Positions 16,594 to 26,100 of a stretch of DNA of 57,557 nucleotides are shown here, one piece after another. The notes under the pieces were generated by a model. It did not search any database and had not been told where the DNA came from. It worked only from the letters and a program-made list of their open reading frames with translations. A program made the translations under genes and the position numbers. Origin of the DNA: Comamonadaceae bacterium UBA2334 (GTDB lineage: Bacteria > Pseudomonadota > Gammaproteobacteria > Burkholderiales > Burkholderiaceae_C); the NCBI GenBank assembly GCA_002344885.1, contig DDUQ01000082.1:1-57557 (forward strand), read 5' to 3'. Within the stretch, counting starts at the first letter, position 1; the number at the start of each line of letters is the position of its first letter.

Positions 16594-17576
16594 TGGTTGG
16601 CTTGTCTGATTTTTCTGGCCTGAGCCTGGCACTGGCGGTCCCGCTGGCGCTGCTCATCGACCACCTGTGGGGTGAGCCGCCGGTGCGCCTGCACCCGGTG
16701 GTGTGGATGGGCAAGGCACTGAGCTGGGCGGGTGAACGCTGCGCACCACCCGCCGCCCGGGCCCACGGCCAGTTTGGTGCAAGAAATTTGGGTATTTTTT
16801 GTGCTTCAGCGTTTTATTGGTGGGCACTGGCAGCTATCGTTTTTGCCTGTGCAGGGTGGTTGCAGGTGGCGTGCCTGCTGCTGCCGCCCTGGGCGGCGGT
16901 GTTGGGGCTGGCGGTGTGCCTGAAGCCGCTGTTGGCCTGGCGCTTGCTGCGCACGGAAGTGCAGGCGGTGGAAGCAGCGTTGGGCGAGTCGCTGGACGCA
17001 GGCCGCGAACGGCTGAGATGGCTGGTCAGCCGCGATGTTTCGCAGCTAACGGACGTTGAGGTGCGCGAGAGCGCCCTCGAAAGCCTGGCAGAAAACCTGA
17101 ACGACTCGGTGGTGGCCCCCTTGTTCTGGTTTGCCATCGCCGGGTTGCCCGGTGCCGCGCTGTACCGGTTCGCCAACACCGCTGATGCCATGTGGGGCTA
17201 CCGTGGCGAACGCAATGGTCGCCAGTGGGAGTGGGCCGGCAAATGGGCCGCCCGGGCCGATGACGCGTTGAACTGGCTGCCCGCCCGGCTGACCGCCTTG
17301 CTGCTGTGGCCCGTGGGGCAGGGTGCCGCCCTGTGGCGCATCGCCCGCCTCACACCGTCTCCCAACGGTGGCTGGCCGATGGGCGCCATGGCCCTGCGCC
17401 TGGGCGTGCGCTTGGGCAAACCCGGCGTGTACACCCTGAATGCAGCGGGGCGCGAAGCGGTGGGCAGCGATGTGGCGCGCGCCACGGCCCATGCCTGGCG
17501 AGCGGTGTGGTGGGCAGCCGCCCTGTGCCTGCTGCTGGCCGCAGCGTGGCAGCCCTGGCGGGTGGGGGGTGCGTGA
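16593..17576 (+). CDS. cbiB: Adenosylcobinamide-phosphate synthase
   Basis: It couples adenosylcobyric acid to (R)-1-aminopropan-2-ol phosphate. The 327-residue membrane protein shows the family blocks DHLWGEPPVRLHPVVWMG (about residues 23-40), SRDVSQLTDVEVRESALESL, NDSVVAPLFWF and RFANTADAMWGYRG. It starts one base inside bluB (TGATG). Codons about 63-85, including the membrane segment FCASAFYWWALAAIVF, come from an inserted AT-rich repeat. Confidence 0.92.
   Translation: MVGLSDFSGLSLALAVPLALLIDHLWGEPPVRLHPVVWMGKALSWAGERCAPPAARAHGQFGARNLGIFCASAFYWWALAAIVFACAGWLQVACLLLPPWAAVLGLAVCLKPLLAWRLLRTEVQAVEAALGESLDAGRERLRWLVSRDVSQLTDVEVRESALESLAENLNDSVVAPLFWFAIAGLPGAALYRFANTADAMWGYRGERNGRQWEWAGKWAARADDALNWLPARLTALLLWPVGQGAALWRIARLTPSPNGGWPMGAMALRLGVRLGKPGVYTLNAAGREAVGSDVARATAHAWRAVWWAAALCLLLAAAWQPWRVGGA
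16781..16845 (+). repeat. Dispersed AT-rich repeat, copy C (inside cbiB)
   Basis: It has the order AAATTTGGGTATTTTTTG, TTCAGCGTTTTATTGG, then CACTGGCAGCTATCGTTTTT. The AGCG-TTT, GCTATC and T-run features match the other copies and run in the same orientation. In cbiB it supplies most of a hydrophobic, probably membrane-spanning, segment. Confidence 0.5.
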
Positions 17577-18730
17577 TGGCAGCTCAATCTGACCTGAGCC
17601 CTGTGCGCATCCACGGCGGCCCTGGGCCGGATGGCCCGGCAACGTTTGACTTTTCCACCACCGCCAATGCCTGTGGCCCGTGCCCCTTGGCGTTGCAGGC
17701 TGTTCTGGCGGCTGACCGCCGCCATTACCCGGACCCAACCTACACCGCCCTGAAAGCGCAGTTGGCCGATTTCCACGGGGTGGCACCGGCGCGGGTGGTG
17801 CTGGCGGCCAGCGCCAGTGAATTCATTTTCCGGCTGACGGGGTTGACCGGCCCCGGCCCGGTGGCCGTGCCCCAACATGCGTTTGGCGATTACGCCACCG
17901 CTGCGCGAGGGTGGGGCCGTGCGTGCATGGTGCATGGCGAACGTGCTGCTGACCCGGCCACGCTGCGCTGGGTCACCGATCCGTCCAGCCCGCTGGGGCA
18001 GCCAGTTGATCCCACGCCCGACCTGATCAGTCAGGCGTTGATGGTGCTGGACCGGGCGTGCGAGCCCCTGCGCCTGCACGGCCACAGCGGGTGGCAGGCC
18101 AGTGGCGCGTTGGACAGGGTGTTTCAGCTCTGGTCGCCCAACAAGGCGCTGGGGTTGACCGGGGTCCGGGCAGCCTACGCCATTGCGCCGCTGGGTGAGG
18201 TGGGCGCGCAGTGGTGCCGTCGGCTGGAGGCCGCATGCCCCTCCTGGCCGCTGGGCGCGGAAGGGGTCGCCTTGCTGCAGGCATGGGTGCAGCCGCCGGT
18301 GCAGGCCTGGGTGGCCGCCAGCCGTGACACGCTGCGCGGGTGGCAAGCGCGCCAGCACGCAGCGCTGCAGGCCCTGGGCTGGCAGGTGTTGCCCGGCGTG
18401 ACCAATTTCAACCTGGTACGTCCGCCGTGGGCGACGGCTGCACACGGGGTGGAGGGCGCGGTGTGCGCTGGCACCGACCGGGATGGTGACGAGCCCGGGC
18501 CTCACGCCGCGTTGCACCGAGAGACTCACCATGCGATTCACCACACATTGAAGGCGGCCGGCGTGGCGTGGCGCGACACCGCCAGTTTTGGCTTGCCGGG
18601 TGCCTGGCGCGTGTCGGTGCAGCCCCCAGCCGCACAGGATGCGATGCTGGCCGTGCTGAGGCCGTGGCGCGGCGATGGATGGCCCCCCGCGGGCGCGTCG
18701 GCGGAAACAGAATCAGGGAGCACACGATGA
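17576..18730 (+). CDS. cobD: Threonine-phosphate decarboxylase (CobD/CobC type, PLP)
   Basis: It makes (R)-1-aminopropan-2-ol phosphate, the linker donated by the previous step. The 384-residue fold type I PLP enzyme of the HisC-like group starts with HGGPGPDGPATFDFSTTANA, has RHYPDPTYTALKAQLADFHG, and carries the PLP lysine in FQLWSPNKALGLTGVRAAYA (about residue 190). It starts at TGATG with cbiB and overlaps cobS at its end. The segment around the usual Asp/Tyr PLP contacts (MVLDRACEPL) is less conserved than usual. Confidence 0.85.
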   Translation: MAAQSDLSPVRIHGGPGPDGPATFDFSTTANACGPCPLALQAVLAADRRHYPDPTYTALKAQLADFHGVAPARVVLAASASEFIFRLTGLTGPGPVAVPQHAFGDYATAARGWGRACMVHGERAADPATLRWVTDPSSPLGQPVDPTPDLISQALMVLDRACEPLRLHGHSGWQASGALDRVFQLWSPNKALGLTGVRAAYAIAPLGEVGAQWCRRLEAACPSWPLGAEGVALLQAWVQPPVQAWVAASRDTLRGWQARQHAALQALGWQVLPGVTNFNLVRPPWATAAHGVEGAVCAGTDRDGDEPGPHAALHRETHHAIHHTLKAAGVAWRDTASFGLPGAWRVSVQPPAAQDAMLAVLRPWRGDGWPPAGASAETESGSTR

Positions 18731-19560
18731 ACAAGGGTTGGCACCTGCTGGTGCACGAGTGTCGGCTGTTCTGGGTGGCGGTGCAGTTCCTCACCCGGTT
18801 GCCGGTGCCTAAGTGGGTGGGCGAGGGCTTCCAGACCGACTGGCTCTCCGGCTGTGTGCGTCACTTTCCGTTGGTGGGCATGGGCGTGGGGGTGTTCAGC
18901 GCGGGCGTGCTGTGGCTGGCACTGTGGGTCTGGCCGGCATGGGTGGCCGCCGTGCTGGCGGTGGCCGCCTCGGTCTGGTTGACAGGTGCCTTCCATGAAG
19001 ACGGGCTGGCCGACACCTTCGATGCCCTGGGCGGGTACGTCCCGCGTGAGCGGGCGCTCACCATCATGAAGGACTCCCGCATTGGCACCTACGGCGCGGT
19101 TGCCCTGGTACTGGGGTTGGGGCTGCGGATCGGGTTGGTGGCGTCGCTGGCCCTGGTGCAGCCCCTGGCCGCCGTGCTGGCCCTGGTGGCCGCACACAGC
19201 ATGGGCCGGACCGCAGCCGTGGGCATGATGGTGTGGCTGCCATACGCTGGTGACGCCGAGCATGCCAAGGCCAAGCCCCTCGCCCTCGCGGTGCCGCGCA
19301 GCCATGCATTCGTGGCACTGGTCTGGTGCGTGCTGGTGTGGGCCGGGCTGGTGTGGGCTGGCCATGCGGGCGTGGCCGCACTGTCTGCCAGTCAGTGGGG
19401 GTGGGCCGTGGCTGGGTCGCTGCTGGTGGTGGTGTCGGTTCGGCGCTGGTTGCAGCAGCGGCTGGGCGGTTACACCGGTGATGCGCTGGGGGCCACCGAA
19501 CAACTGGTGGAAATGGCGGTGCTGCTGGCCTTGGCCTCGACGGTGGCGGGCGGGTCATGA
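18727..19560 (+). CDS. cobS: Adenosylcobinamide-GDP ribazoletransferase (cobalamin synthase)
   Basis: It joins AdoCbi-GDP and alpha-ribazole (phosphate) in the membrane. The 277-residue polytopic protein has AVQFLTRLPVP near the N-terminus and the signature TGAFHEDGLADTFDALGGY (about residues 87-105). MKDSRIGTYGAVALV follows, and GGYTGDALGATEQLVE lies near the C-terminus. ATGA overlaps on both sides. Confidence 0.94.
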   Translation: MNKGWHLLVHECRLFWVAVQFLTRLPVPKWVGEGFQTDWLSGCVRHFPLVGMGVGVFSAGVLWLALWVWPAWVAAVLAVAASVWLTGAFHEDGLADTFDALGGYVPRERALTIMKDSRIGTYGAVALVLGLGLRIGLVASLALVQPLAAVLALVAAHSMGRTAAVGMMVWLPYAGDAEHAKAKPLALAVPRSHAFVALVWCVLVWAGLVWAGHAGVAALSASQWGWAVAGSLLVVVSVRRWLQQRLGGYTGDALGATEQLVEMAVLLALASTVAGGS

Positions 19561-20216
19561 GCCAGCGGTTGACCCCGCCGCCCGTATGGGACGGGCCGAC
19601 AGACACGCCGCTGACCTTGCTGGTGTGGCGGCATCCCAGGCCGGATGATGTCGCCGGGCGCTGTGTGGGGCGCACCGACGTAGCGGTGGACCCACGCCGG
19701 GCCAAGCGTCTGGCACGCCGCATTCAGGCCACGGCGCGGCGTGACCGGCTGGCGCATGTGGTGTACACCTCGCCCCTGCGCCGTGGGGCAGACGTGGGCA
19801 AATGGTTGCGCCGCTGGGGGTGGGTGCACCGGGTGGACGATGCGCTGCTGGAGGCTGATTTTGGTGCGTGGGAGGGTCAGGACTGGTCGCACATTCGCCA
19901 GGAGGAAGTCGATGCCTGGTGTGCAGACTTCGCACACCATGCGCCGGGTGGCGGTGAAGCGCTGTCAACGCTGGTGCAGCGGGCCAGTGCCTGGCAGCCC
20001 GAGGGGCAGGCCGGTGCAAGGAATGCATGCGGTGCGAAGTTGGTGGCTGCACCGGCAGGCCAACCGGAACGGTACACGGCCCTGGTGGTGGGCCATGCGG
20101 GGTGGATGCTGGCACGCCACTGGGCGCGTGGCCATGCGGCGGATGATTGGCCGACGGCGGCCGACTGGCCCCCTTTTCCCGGCACACCTGGTTATGGCCA
20201 GTGTTGGCGGCTGTAG
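19557..20216 (+). CDS. cobC: Alpha-ribazole phosphatase-like histidine phosphatase
   Basis: The 219-residue protein belongs to the histidine phosphatase (phosphoglycerate mutase) superfamily. It has the catalytic His in LVWRHPRP (the usual RHG is RHP here), TSPLRRGADV, LEADFGAWEGQDWSHI and the second His in LVVGHAGWM. Its position between cobS and cobQ supports removal of the alpha-ribazole 5'-phosphate group. ATGA overlap with cobS. Substrate is inferred from context. Confidence 0.83.
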   Translation: MSQRLTPPPVWDGPTDTPLTLLVWRHPRPDDVAGRCVGRTDVAVDPRRAKRLARRIQATARRDRLAHVVYTSPLRRGADVGKWLRRWGWVHRVDDALLEADFGAWEGQDWSHIRQEEVDAWCADFAHHAPGGGEALSTLVQRASAWQPEGQAGARNACGAKLVAAPAGQPERYTALVVGHAGWMLARHWARGHAADDWPTAADWPPFPGTPGYGQCWRL

Positions 20217-20276
20217 TTTTAAATAAATATGCCATCTGGCGCTTGATTGACATATCATGAATGCTATCAAAAAAAT
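20214..20276 (+). repeat. Dispersed AT-rich repeat, copy D (cobC-cobQ junction)
   Basis: The junction contains TAGTTTTAAATAAATATG, CTGGCGCTTGATTGACAT and ATGCTATCAAAAAAA. These are the CGCTT and GCTATC cores of the other copies with an A-run. It is the only gap of this kind in the B12 operon. The repeat supplies the cobQ ATG (20257) and its first eight or so codons. Confidence 0.55.
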
Positions 20277-21789
20277 CAGCTCCCGGCCGGCGCGCTGCGT
20301 CATGGTGCTGGGCACCACCAGTGGTGCGGGCAAAAGCTGGCTGGCCACGGCGCTGTGCCGCTGGTACGCCAACCAGGGTTTCAAGGTGGCACCCTTCAAG
20401 GCCCAGAACATGAGCAACAACGCCCGGGTGGTGCCCACGCCTGGCGGTGGTTTGGGCGAAATCGGCAGCGCCCAGTACTTCCAGGCGCTGGCCGCACGGG
20501 CAGAGCCCGACGTTCGCATGAACCCACTGCTGCTCAAGCCCGAGGCCGACACCCGCAGCCAGGTGGTGCTGATGGGCGAGGTCAACCGAAGCTTGTCCGA
20601 CGCACCCTGGCGGGGCCGCAGCCAGACCGTCTGGCCGGTCATTGCTGCGGCGCTGGATGCCTTGCGGGCCGAAAACGATGTGGTGGTGATCGAGGGTGCC
20701 GGTTCCCCGGCAGAAATCAACCTGTACGACAGTGACGTGGTCAACATGCGCGTGGCCCGCCATGCCGATGCGGCCTGTCTGCTGGTGACCGACATCGACA
20801 GGGGGGGCGCATTTGCCCACCTGTACGGCACCTGGGCCCTGCTGCCAGAGGCTGACCGGGCGCTCATCAAGGGCTTTGTGCTGAACAAGTTCCGGGGCGA
20901 TGCCAGTTTGCTGGCACCTGCCCCGCAGCAGCTGCAGGAACTGACCGGCGTGCCCACTGTGGCCACCATTCCCATGCAGTGGCACCACGGGCTGCCAGAG
21001 GAAGACGGTGTGTTCGACGACCGGAGCACGGCGGCCGGTGCGGTCTGGGTCACCGTGGCGGTGGTGGCCTATCCCCGCATCAGCAACCTGGACGAATTCC
21101 AACCGTTGAAGAACACGGCAGGCGTGCGGCTGGTGTGGGCCCGTACGCCAGCCGATCTGGCGGGGGCTGACTGGGTGGTGCTGCCCGGCAGCAAATCCAC
21201 CGTGGCTGACCTGGCTTGGATGCGCCAGCAGGGGCTGGACGCGGCGGTGTGCGCCCACGCGCACCAGGGCAAGGCGGTGCTGGGCATCTGCGGGGGCCTG
21301 CAGATGCTGGGTGAGGCCATCGTGGACCCTGAGGGTCTGGAGGCCGGTGGCGGCAACGCGCCGGGGCTGGGCCTGCTGCCTCTGGTGACGCTGTTCGGCG
21401 CGAACAAAACGGTCCGGCGCACCCGCGCGCGGTTCGGCTCCATGGGGGGGGCCATGGGGAGTGCGTGGTCGGCATTGAGCGGGCAGCCGGTTTCGGGGTA
21501 CGAGATTCACTTGGGCCAGACGGCGTTGCACCCGGCGATGGTGGCCAATGGCGAGGTGGCACACGAGGTTCTGGCGGACGGCTTGGGCTGGCAGAACGCC
21601 GCCGGCAATGTGTTGGGCGTGTACCTGCATGGTTTGTTCGAGGATGCCAGCGTGATCGGCGCACTGTTTGGCAAGCAGGCCACGGCGCTCGATGAGGTGT
21701 TCGACCGACTTGCCCAATCGGTGGGTGCTTGCATGCCTTCCGGGTGGCTGAAGTGTTTGGCGGACGGCTCAGGTGGGCAGGTAAACTGA
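20257..21789 (+). CDS. cobQ: Cobyric acid synthase
   Basis: It amidates the b, d, e and g side chains of adenosylcobyrinic acid a,c-diamide. The 510-residue protein has a dethiobiotin-synthetase-like N-domain with CVMVLGTTSGAGKSWLATAL, APFKAQNMSNNARVV and VIEGAGSPAEINL. A glutaminase domain follows with the catalytic Cys in VLGICGGLQMLGE (about residue 345) and His in VLGVYLHGLFED. The likely start at 20257 lies inside repeat copy D, giving an N-terminus of MNAIKKISSRPAR before the conserved core. It is the last gene of the B12 operon. Confidence 0.93.
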   Translation: MNAIKKISSRPARCVMVLGTTSGAGKSWLATALCRWYANQGFKVAPFKAQNMSNNARVVPTPGGGLGEIGSAQYFQALAARAEPDVRMNPLLLKPEADTRSQVVLMGEVNRSLSDAPWRGRSQTVWPVIAAALDALRAENDVVVIEGAGSPAEINLYDSDVVNMRVARHADAACLLVTDIDRGGAFAHLYGTWALLPEADRALIKGFVLNKFRGDASLLAPAPQQLQELTGVPTVATIPMQWHHGLPEEDGVFDDRSTAAGAVWVTVAVVAYPRISNLDEFQPLKNTAGVRLVWARTPADLAGADWVVLPGSKSTVADLAWMRQQGLDAAVCAHAHQGKAVLGICGGLQMLGEAIVDPEGLEAGGGNAPGLGLLPLVTLFGANKTVRRTRARFGSMGGAMGSAWSALSGQPVSGYEIHLGQTALHPAMVANGEVAHEVLADGLGWQNAAGNVLGVYLHGLFEDASVIGALFGKQATALDEVFDRLAQSVGACMPSGWLKCLADGSGGQVN

Positions 21790-21801
21790 GCCAATGCGGT
21801 G

Positions 21802-21819
21802 CTGACAGTCTCATGTCAG
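21802..21819. terminator. Hairpin after cobQ (possible terminator)
   Basis: A perfect 6-bp stem CTGACA / TGTCAG with a six-base loop lies 12 bases after the cobQ stop. There is no T-run, so it may be a Rho-dependent end, an mRNA-stabilising hairpin or an operator for the next gene. Confidence 0.3.
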
Positions 21820-21853
21820 ACGTGCCGGGAAGCTTGGCACTGTGTGTGTACCG

Positions 21854-22996
21854 ATGATCGAATCCATGAACATTCAGACAAGTTCCACCGCTCGTTGGCC
21901 AGCCTGGCAAGTACCCGGCAAGGCACGTCGCACCTTTCTTGTTGGCGTTGTGTGGCTTGGGCTATGGGCAAATCAGGCGGTGCTGGCAGCTGGCAAGACA
22001 GCCGCAGCTGAGCCGCAAACGGTTGCAGCCACGGTGCTGGCTGCTTCGCAGACCCTTCCAGAAACAGTGGTGTTCTATTTGGGCACAGGGCAGGCGGCCG
22101 ACATCACCCGAAATGGTGTTCGCATGCAGATGGGCTGGGACCTGCCTGCAGTGGCGTCCTCAGGCAAACGGCCATTGGTGGTGTTGTCCCACGGTTCCGG
22201 GGGTAACCCCTGGCAACACAGTGACTTGGCCAAACAACTGGTGCAGGCGGGATTTGTGGTGGCTGCGCCGTTTCACGCGGGTGACAACAGCAAAGACCAC
22301 GACCACAGCACCCTCACCACCTGGACCAACTGGCAACTGCGGCCTGTTCAGGTGACTGCGGTGATCGATGCCTTGGCCCAATCCAGCCGTTGGGCGGTGC
22401 GAACCGACAAGGTGGGCGTGTATGGCATGTCGGCCGGTGGCCATACGGCGCTCACGATGGCTGGTGGCAAATGGTCGGCAGACAACCTGCGCAGGCATTG
22501 CAACCAACACATCAGAGCCGATTTTCAGATCTGTTCAGAAGGCCATGGCAGCCTGAAAGGCGACTGGCTCGACAGCCTGCGTATGGCCCGAGCTCTTGTG
22601 CGCATCAATTACCGCATGCGGGACACCACACTGCACGGACATGCCGATCCGCGAGTGGCCGCTGTGGTGGCTGAAGTGCCTGCCCTGGCCGAGTTCGACA
22701 AAGCAACGCTGGTGAACAGTTCCCGCGCCATTGGCGTGGTGCAAGCGCTTGATGACCGGTACATACCGCCCGCCCTGCACAGCGGTGCGTTGTTGAAGGC
22801 ATGTCAACATTGCGTCGAGTTGGCCAGTTTGCGCGGTGCGGGACACTTGAGCCTGCTCTCTCCAGCGGTGCCACCGGAAGCTTCGACCGATGCGCCAGGC
22901 TTTGACCGGCGTTTGATCGCCGACGCTCATCGCAAAGTGGTGGCGTTTTTCTTCAGCCACCTCACTGCTGACGGGGTCAAGTCGGGAAAAACATGA
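21854..22996 (+). CDS. Secreted alpha/beta hydrolase (dienelactone hydrolase / PAF-acetylhydrolase-like)
   Basis: This 380-residue protein has an N-terminal signal-anchor or signal peptide (ARRTFLVGVVWLGLWANQAV, ending near LAAG). An alpha/beta-hydrolase core follows with the oxyanion strand PLVVLSHGSGGNPWQHSD, the nucleophile elbow GMSAGGHTAL and a late His in GAGHLSLLSP. The canonical Ser nucleophile is intact, in contrast with the two hydrolases after the NRPS. It is probably periplasmic; substrate unknown. Start is uncertain (ATG at 21866 also possible). It precedes the assembly-line gene by 163 bases on the same strand, but nothing shows it belongs to that pathway. Confidence 0.65.
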   Translation: MIESMNIQTSSTARWPAWQVPGKARRTFLVGVVWLGLWANQAVLAAGKTAAAEPQTVAATVLAASQTLPETVVFYLGTGQAADITRNGVRMQMGWDLPAVASSGKRPLVVLSHGSGGNPWQHSDLAKQLVQAGFVVAAPFHAGDNSKDHDHSTLTTWTNWQLRPVQVTAVIDALAQSSRWAVRTDKVGVYGMSAGGHTALTMAGGKWSADNLRRHCNQHIRADFQICSEGHGSLKGDWLDSLRMARALVRINYRMRDTTLHGHADPRVAAVVAEVPALAEFDKATLVNSSRAIGVVQALDDRYIPPALHSGALLKACQHCVELASLRGAGHLSLLSPAVPPEASTDAPGFDRRLIADAHRKVVAFFFSHLTADGVKSGKT

Positions 22997-23159
22997 CGGG
23001 TTTTCATGAGGGGTTTTCGCCACCTCCTGTGGGCATAATGACTGTGAACAGGTTGTTGCATGCCACATTTGCGCCAGCAGGGGGTGTTTACTGCGAAGTG
23101 AGGCATGCGAGTGCCACGTGTGCAGATCCGGGGTCATTCATTCGGGAGCGTCGAGAAAC

Positions 23160-26100
23160 ATGAGCCACACAGTTGAACCTTCATCTGGCTCCGTACCACT
23201 GCTGGATGTGCTCCCGCAAACGTCGGCCACCGACACTGCCAGCGTCAGTCAGTTCCGGGTGGATCTGGCCAAAGACCTGGTGCCCAAGCTGAAGGGGCTG
23301 GCTGACAGGGTGGGGGTTACCGTCGAATCGGTCGCGATGGCTGCCTGGCTGGTCACGCTGGACCGCGTGCGAGGGGATGCCACGGTAGATCTGGGCGGTG
23401 CAAGGTATTTCGTTCCGGCGGACGAGTTTTGTCTGAATTGGCTGGCTCGCCTCAAGACAGAAGCTGGGTCGCAAACGGCCAGCTCCGGGTCGGCTCGGGA
23501 GCTCCATTGGGCCACATCCGAGCAGCAATTGGCGCTCAGCCATGACGAAATACAGTTGTGCGTGGCGTTCGACGCGCAGTCTATGGCTTGGGTCGCTACC
23601 GCGCGGACGCCACCGCTGAGCGCCGAGTCGGTCGAGACTTTGCTGTCGGCAGCGGCCTGGGTGCTTGAACAAATGGTGACCGACGCGTCTCAGAATGTGT
23701 TAAGTCTGGCGGTTTTGCGCCCAGCCGAGCAACACCAGTTGTTGCAGACGTGGAACGACGACCCTTGGCCCTACAAAGGTCCGATGGACGTGGTGTCGTG
23801 CTTTGGACTCGCGGTCAGGTCAGGTCCCGAGCGTGTGGCCGTCAGCATGACCGGGCACGGCGACATGAGCTATCAGGCGCTGGACGACCGCTCCAGCCAA
23901 TTGGCGCACAGGCTGATCCATGCGGGTGTCACACCCGGCAGCGTCGTGGCTGTTGCGCTGGAGCGTTCGGTCGATGCCCTGGTCGCCATCCTCGCGGTCT
24001 TGAAGGCGGGTGCGGCATATTTGCCGCTTGAACACAGCTTCCCCGAAGACAGGCTGAGGTTCATGTTTGACGATGCGCAGGCCAAACTGGTGCTGACGCA
24101 TGCCAGCCTGTCTGCAAAACTGCCTGCATCCTGGCCCAGGTTGGCGGTCGATTCGCCTCCCGAGAACGGTTGGACACCATCGTCTGAGTTGCCCACCATC
24201 CGCCCGGACGATCTGGCCTATGTGATGTACACATCGGGATCAACCGGCACGCCCAAAGGGGTGGAGATTCCACATCGCGCCATCGTGCGCCTGGTGTGCG
24301 GATGCAGGTTCATGGCGTTGAATGCCGAAACGGTCATGCTCCATGCAGCGCCATTGGGCTTCGACGCGTCCACGCTCGAAATCTGGGGGCCGTTGTTGAA
24401 CGGTGGACGTTGCGTGCTGCACACCGAGGCAATCCCCACGGGCCCAGGGTTGTCTGCGGTGATCGGCCAGCACCAGGTGGGCGCAGCCTGGTTGACGGCT
24501 GCGTTGTTCAACGCGGTGGTGGACGACGACCCGCGCCACCTGGGCAAGTTGAAAGAGCTGCTGATCGGCGGAGAGGCCTTGTCGGTCGACCATGTCACCC
24601 GGTTCATGCGGGCAGCGCCTCAAACGGCGCTGATCAATGGTTACGGCCCCACCGAGTGCACGACGTTCACGGCGACGCACAGCATCACCACGGCTGACAC
24701 GGCACGCCGGTCCATCCCCATCGGGCGTCCCATCACGCAAACGCCGTTGTTCGTGCTCAACCGAAGGGGCGAACCTGTGCCTCGTGGGGTGGTGGGGGAA
24801 CTGTATGTGGGCGGGCTGGGTGTGGCACGTGGCTACCTACGCAGGCCCGAGCTGACTGCAGAGCGTTTCGTATCCAACCGCTTCACCGGTGGCCAAGGTC
24901 TGCTGTACCGCACAGGTGACCTGGTGCGTTACCTGGCAGATGGGGCGGTCGAGTTCATCGGCCGCGCGGACACACAGGTCAAGATCCGGGGCTTCCGCAT
25001 CGAGCCGGGTGAAATAGAGGCCGTGCTGGCTGCCAATCCTCAAGTTCAGACGTGTGCAGTCATCGCGAGGAAAGATGACCTGAGAGGTGTGGAACTGGTA
25101 GCCTATGTGGTGGCTTCATCAGGTTCATGGGACCCGGCAGCGCTGCATAAGTACCTTTACAGCCATTTGCCCGATTTCATGGTGCCCGGTATGTTTGTGC
25201 GCATGGCGGCGTTGCCTGTGACGGCCAATGGCAAGCTGGACAGGCGGGCGTTGCCTGAGCCGGTGCGAGAGCGTCCCTCCCATTTGGCGCAGGACTTCGT
25301 GGAGCCGCGTAACGCGCAAGAAAAACTCGTGGCAGAGGTGTTGGGTCGACTGTTGGGCATTGCCCAGGTCGGGGCGCAGGACAATTTTTTCGATTTGGGT
25401 GGAAATTCGCTGTTGGTGATGCGCGCATTGGCGGCTTTGCGTGAAAGGGGGGCGACGTCGTTGCAAGTCGCCTCCATGTTCGCCGACCCGACAGTGCAGG
25501 GCATTGCCAAAGCAATGGCTGCCAGCTCTACTTCTCCCGAGCAGGTCGATCGTCTGAGGCCACCCCTGCACGCCAGTGACAGGGACGAACCAGTGGCCAT
25601 CATCGGCATGGCCGGTCGGTTCCCAGGCGCAGCCACCCTGGAGGAATTCTGGGCATTGCTGGACGAGGGACGGGAAGCGATTCGGTACTTCAAGGCCGAT
25701 GAACTGGATGCTTCGATTCCAGCGGCGCTGCGTGCAGACCCCAACTATGTGGCTGCGCGTGGCGTGATCGATAACGTCGAGATGTTTGACGCGGGTTTCT
25801 TCGGCTTCACCTCCCGCGAGGCTGAACTGATGGATCCGCAGCACCGGATTTTTCTGGAGATTTGCTGGGAATGCCTGGAGCGGGCAGGGCATGTGCCCGA
25901 AAAATACGACGCGCCCATTGGCGTGTTTGCCGGGATGTACAACGCGACGTACTTCCAACGTCACGTGTCGCGGCACCCAGACAAAATCGAGCGTCTGGGT
26001 GAATTCCCCGTGATGCTGTCCAACGAGAAAGACTACATCACCACCCGTGTGGCCCACAAACTGGGTCTGACCGGACCGGCCATTGCGGTGCACACAGCAT

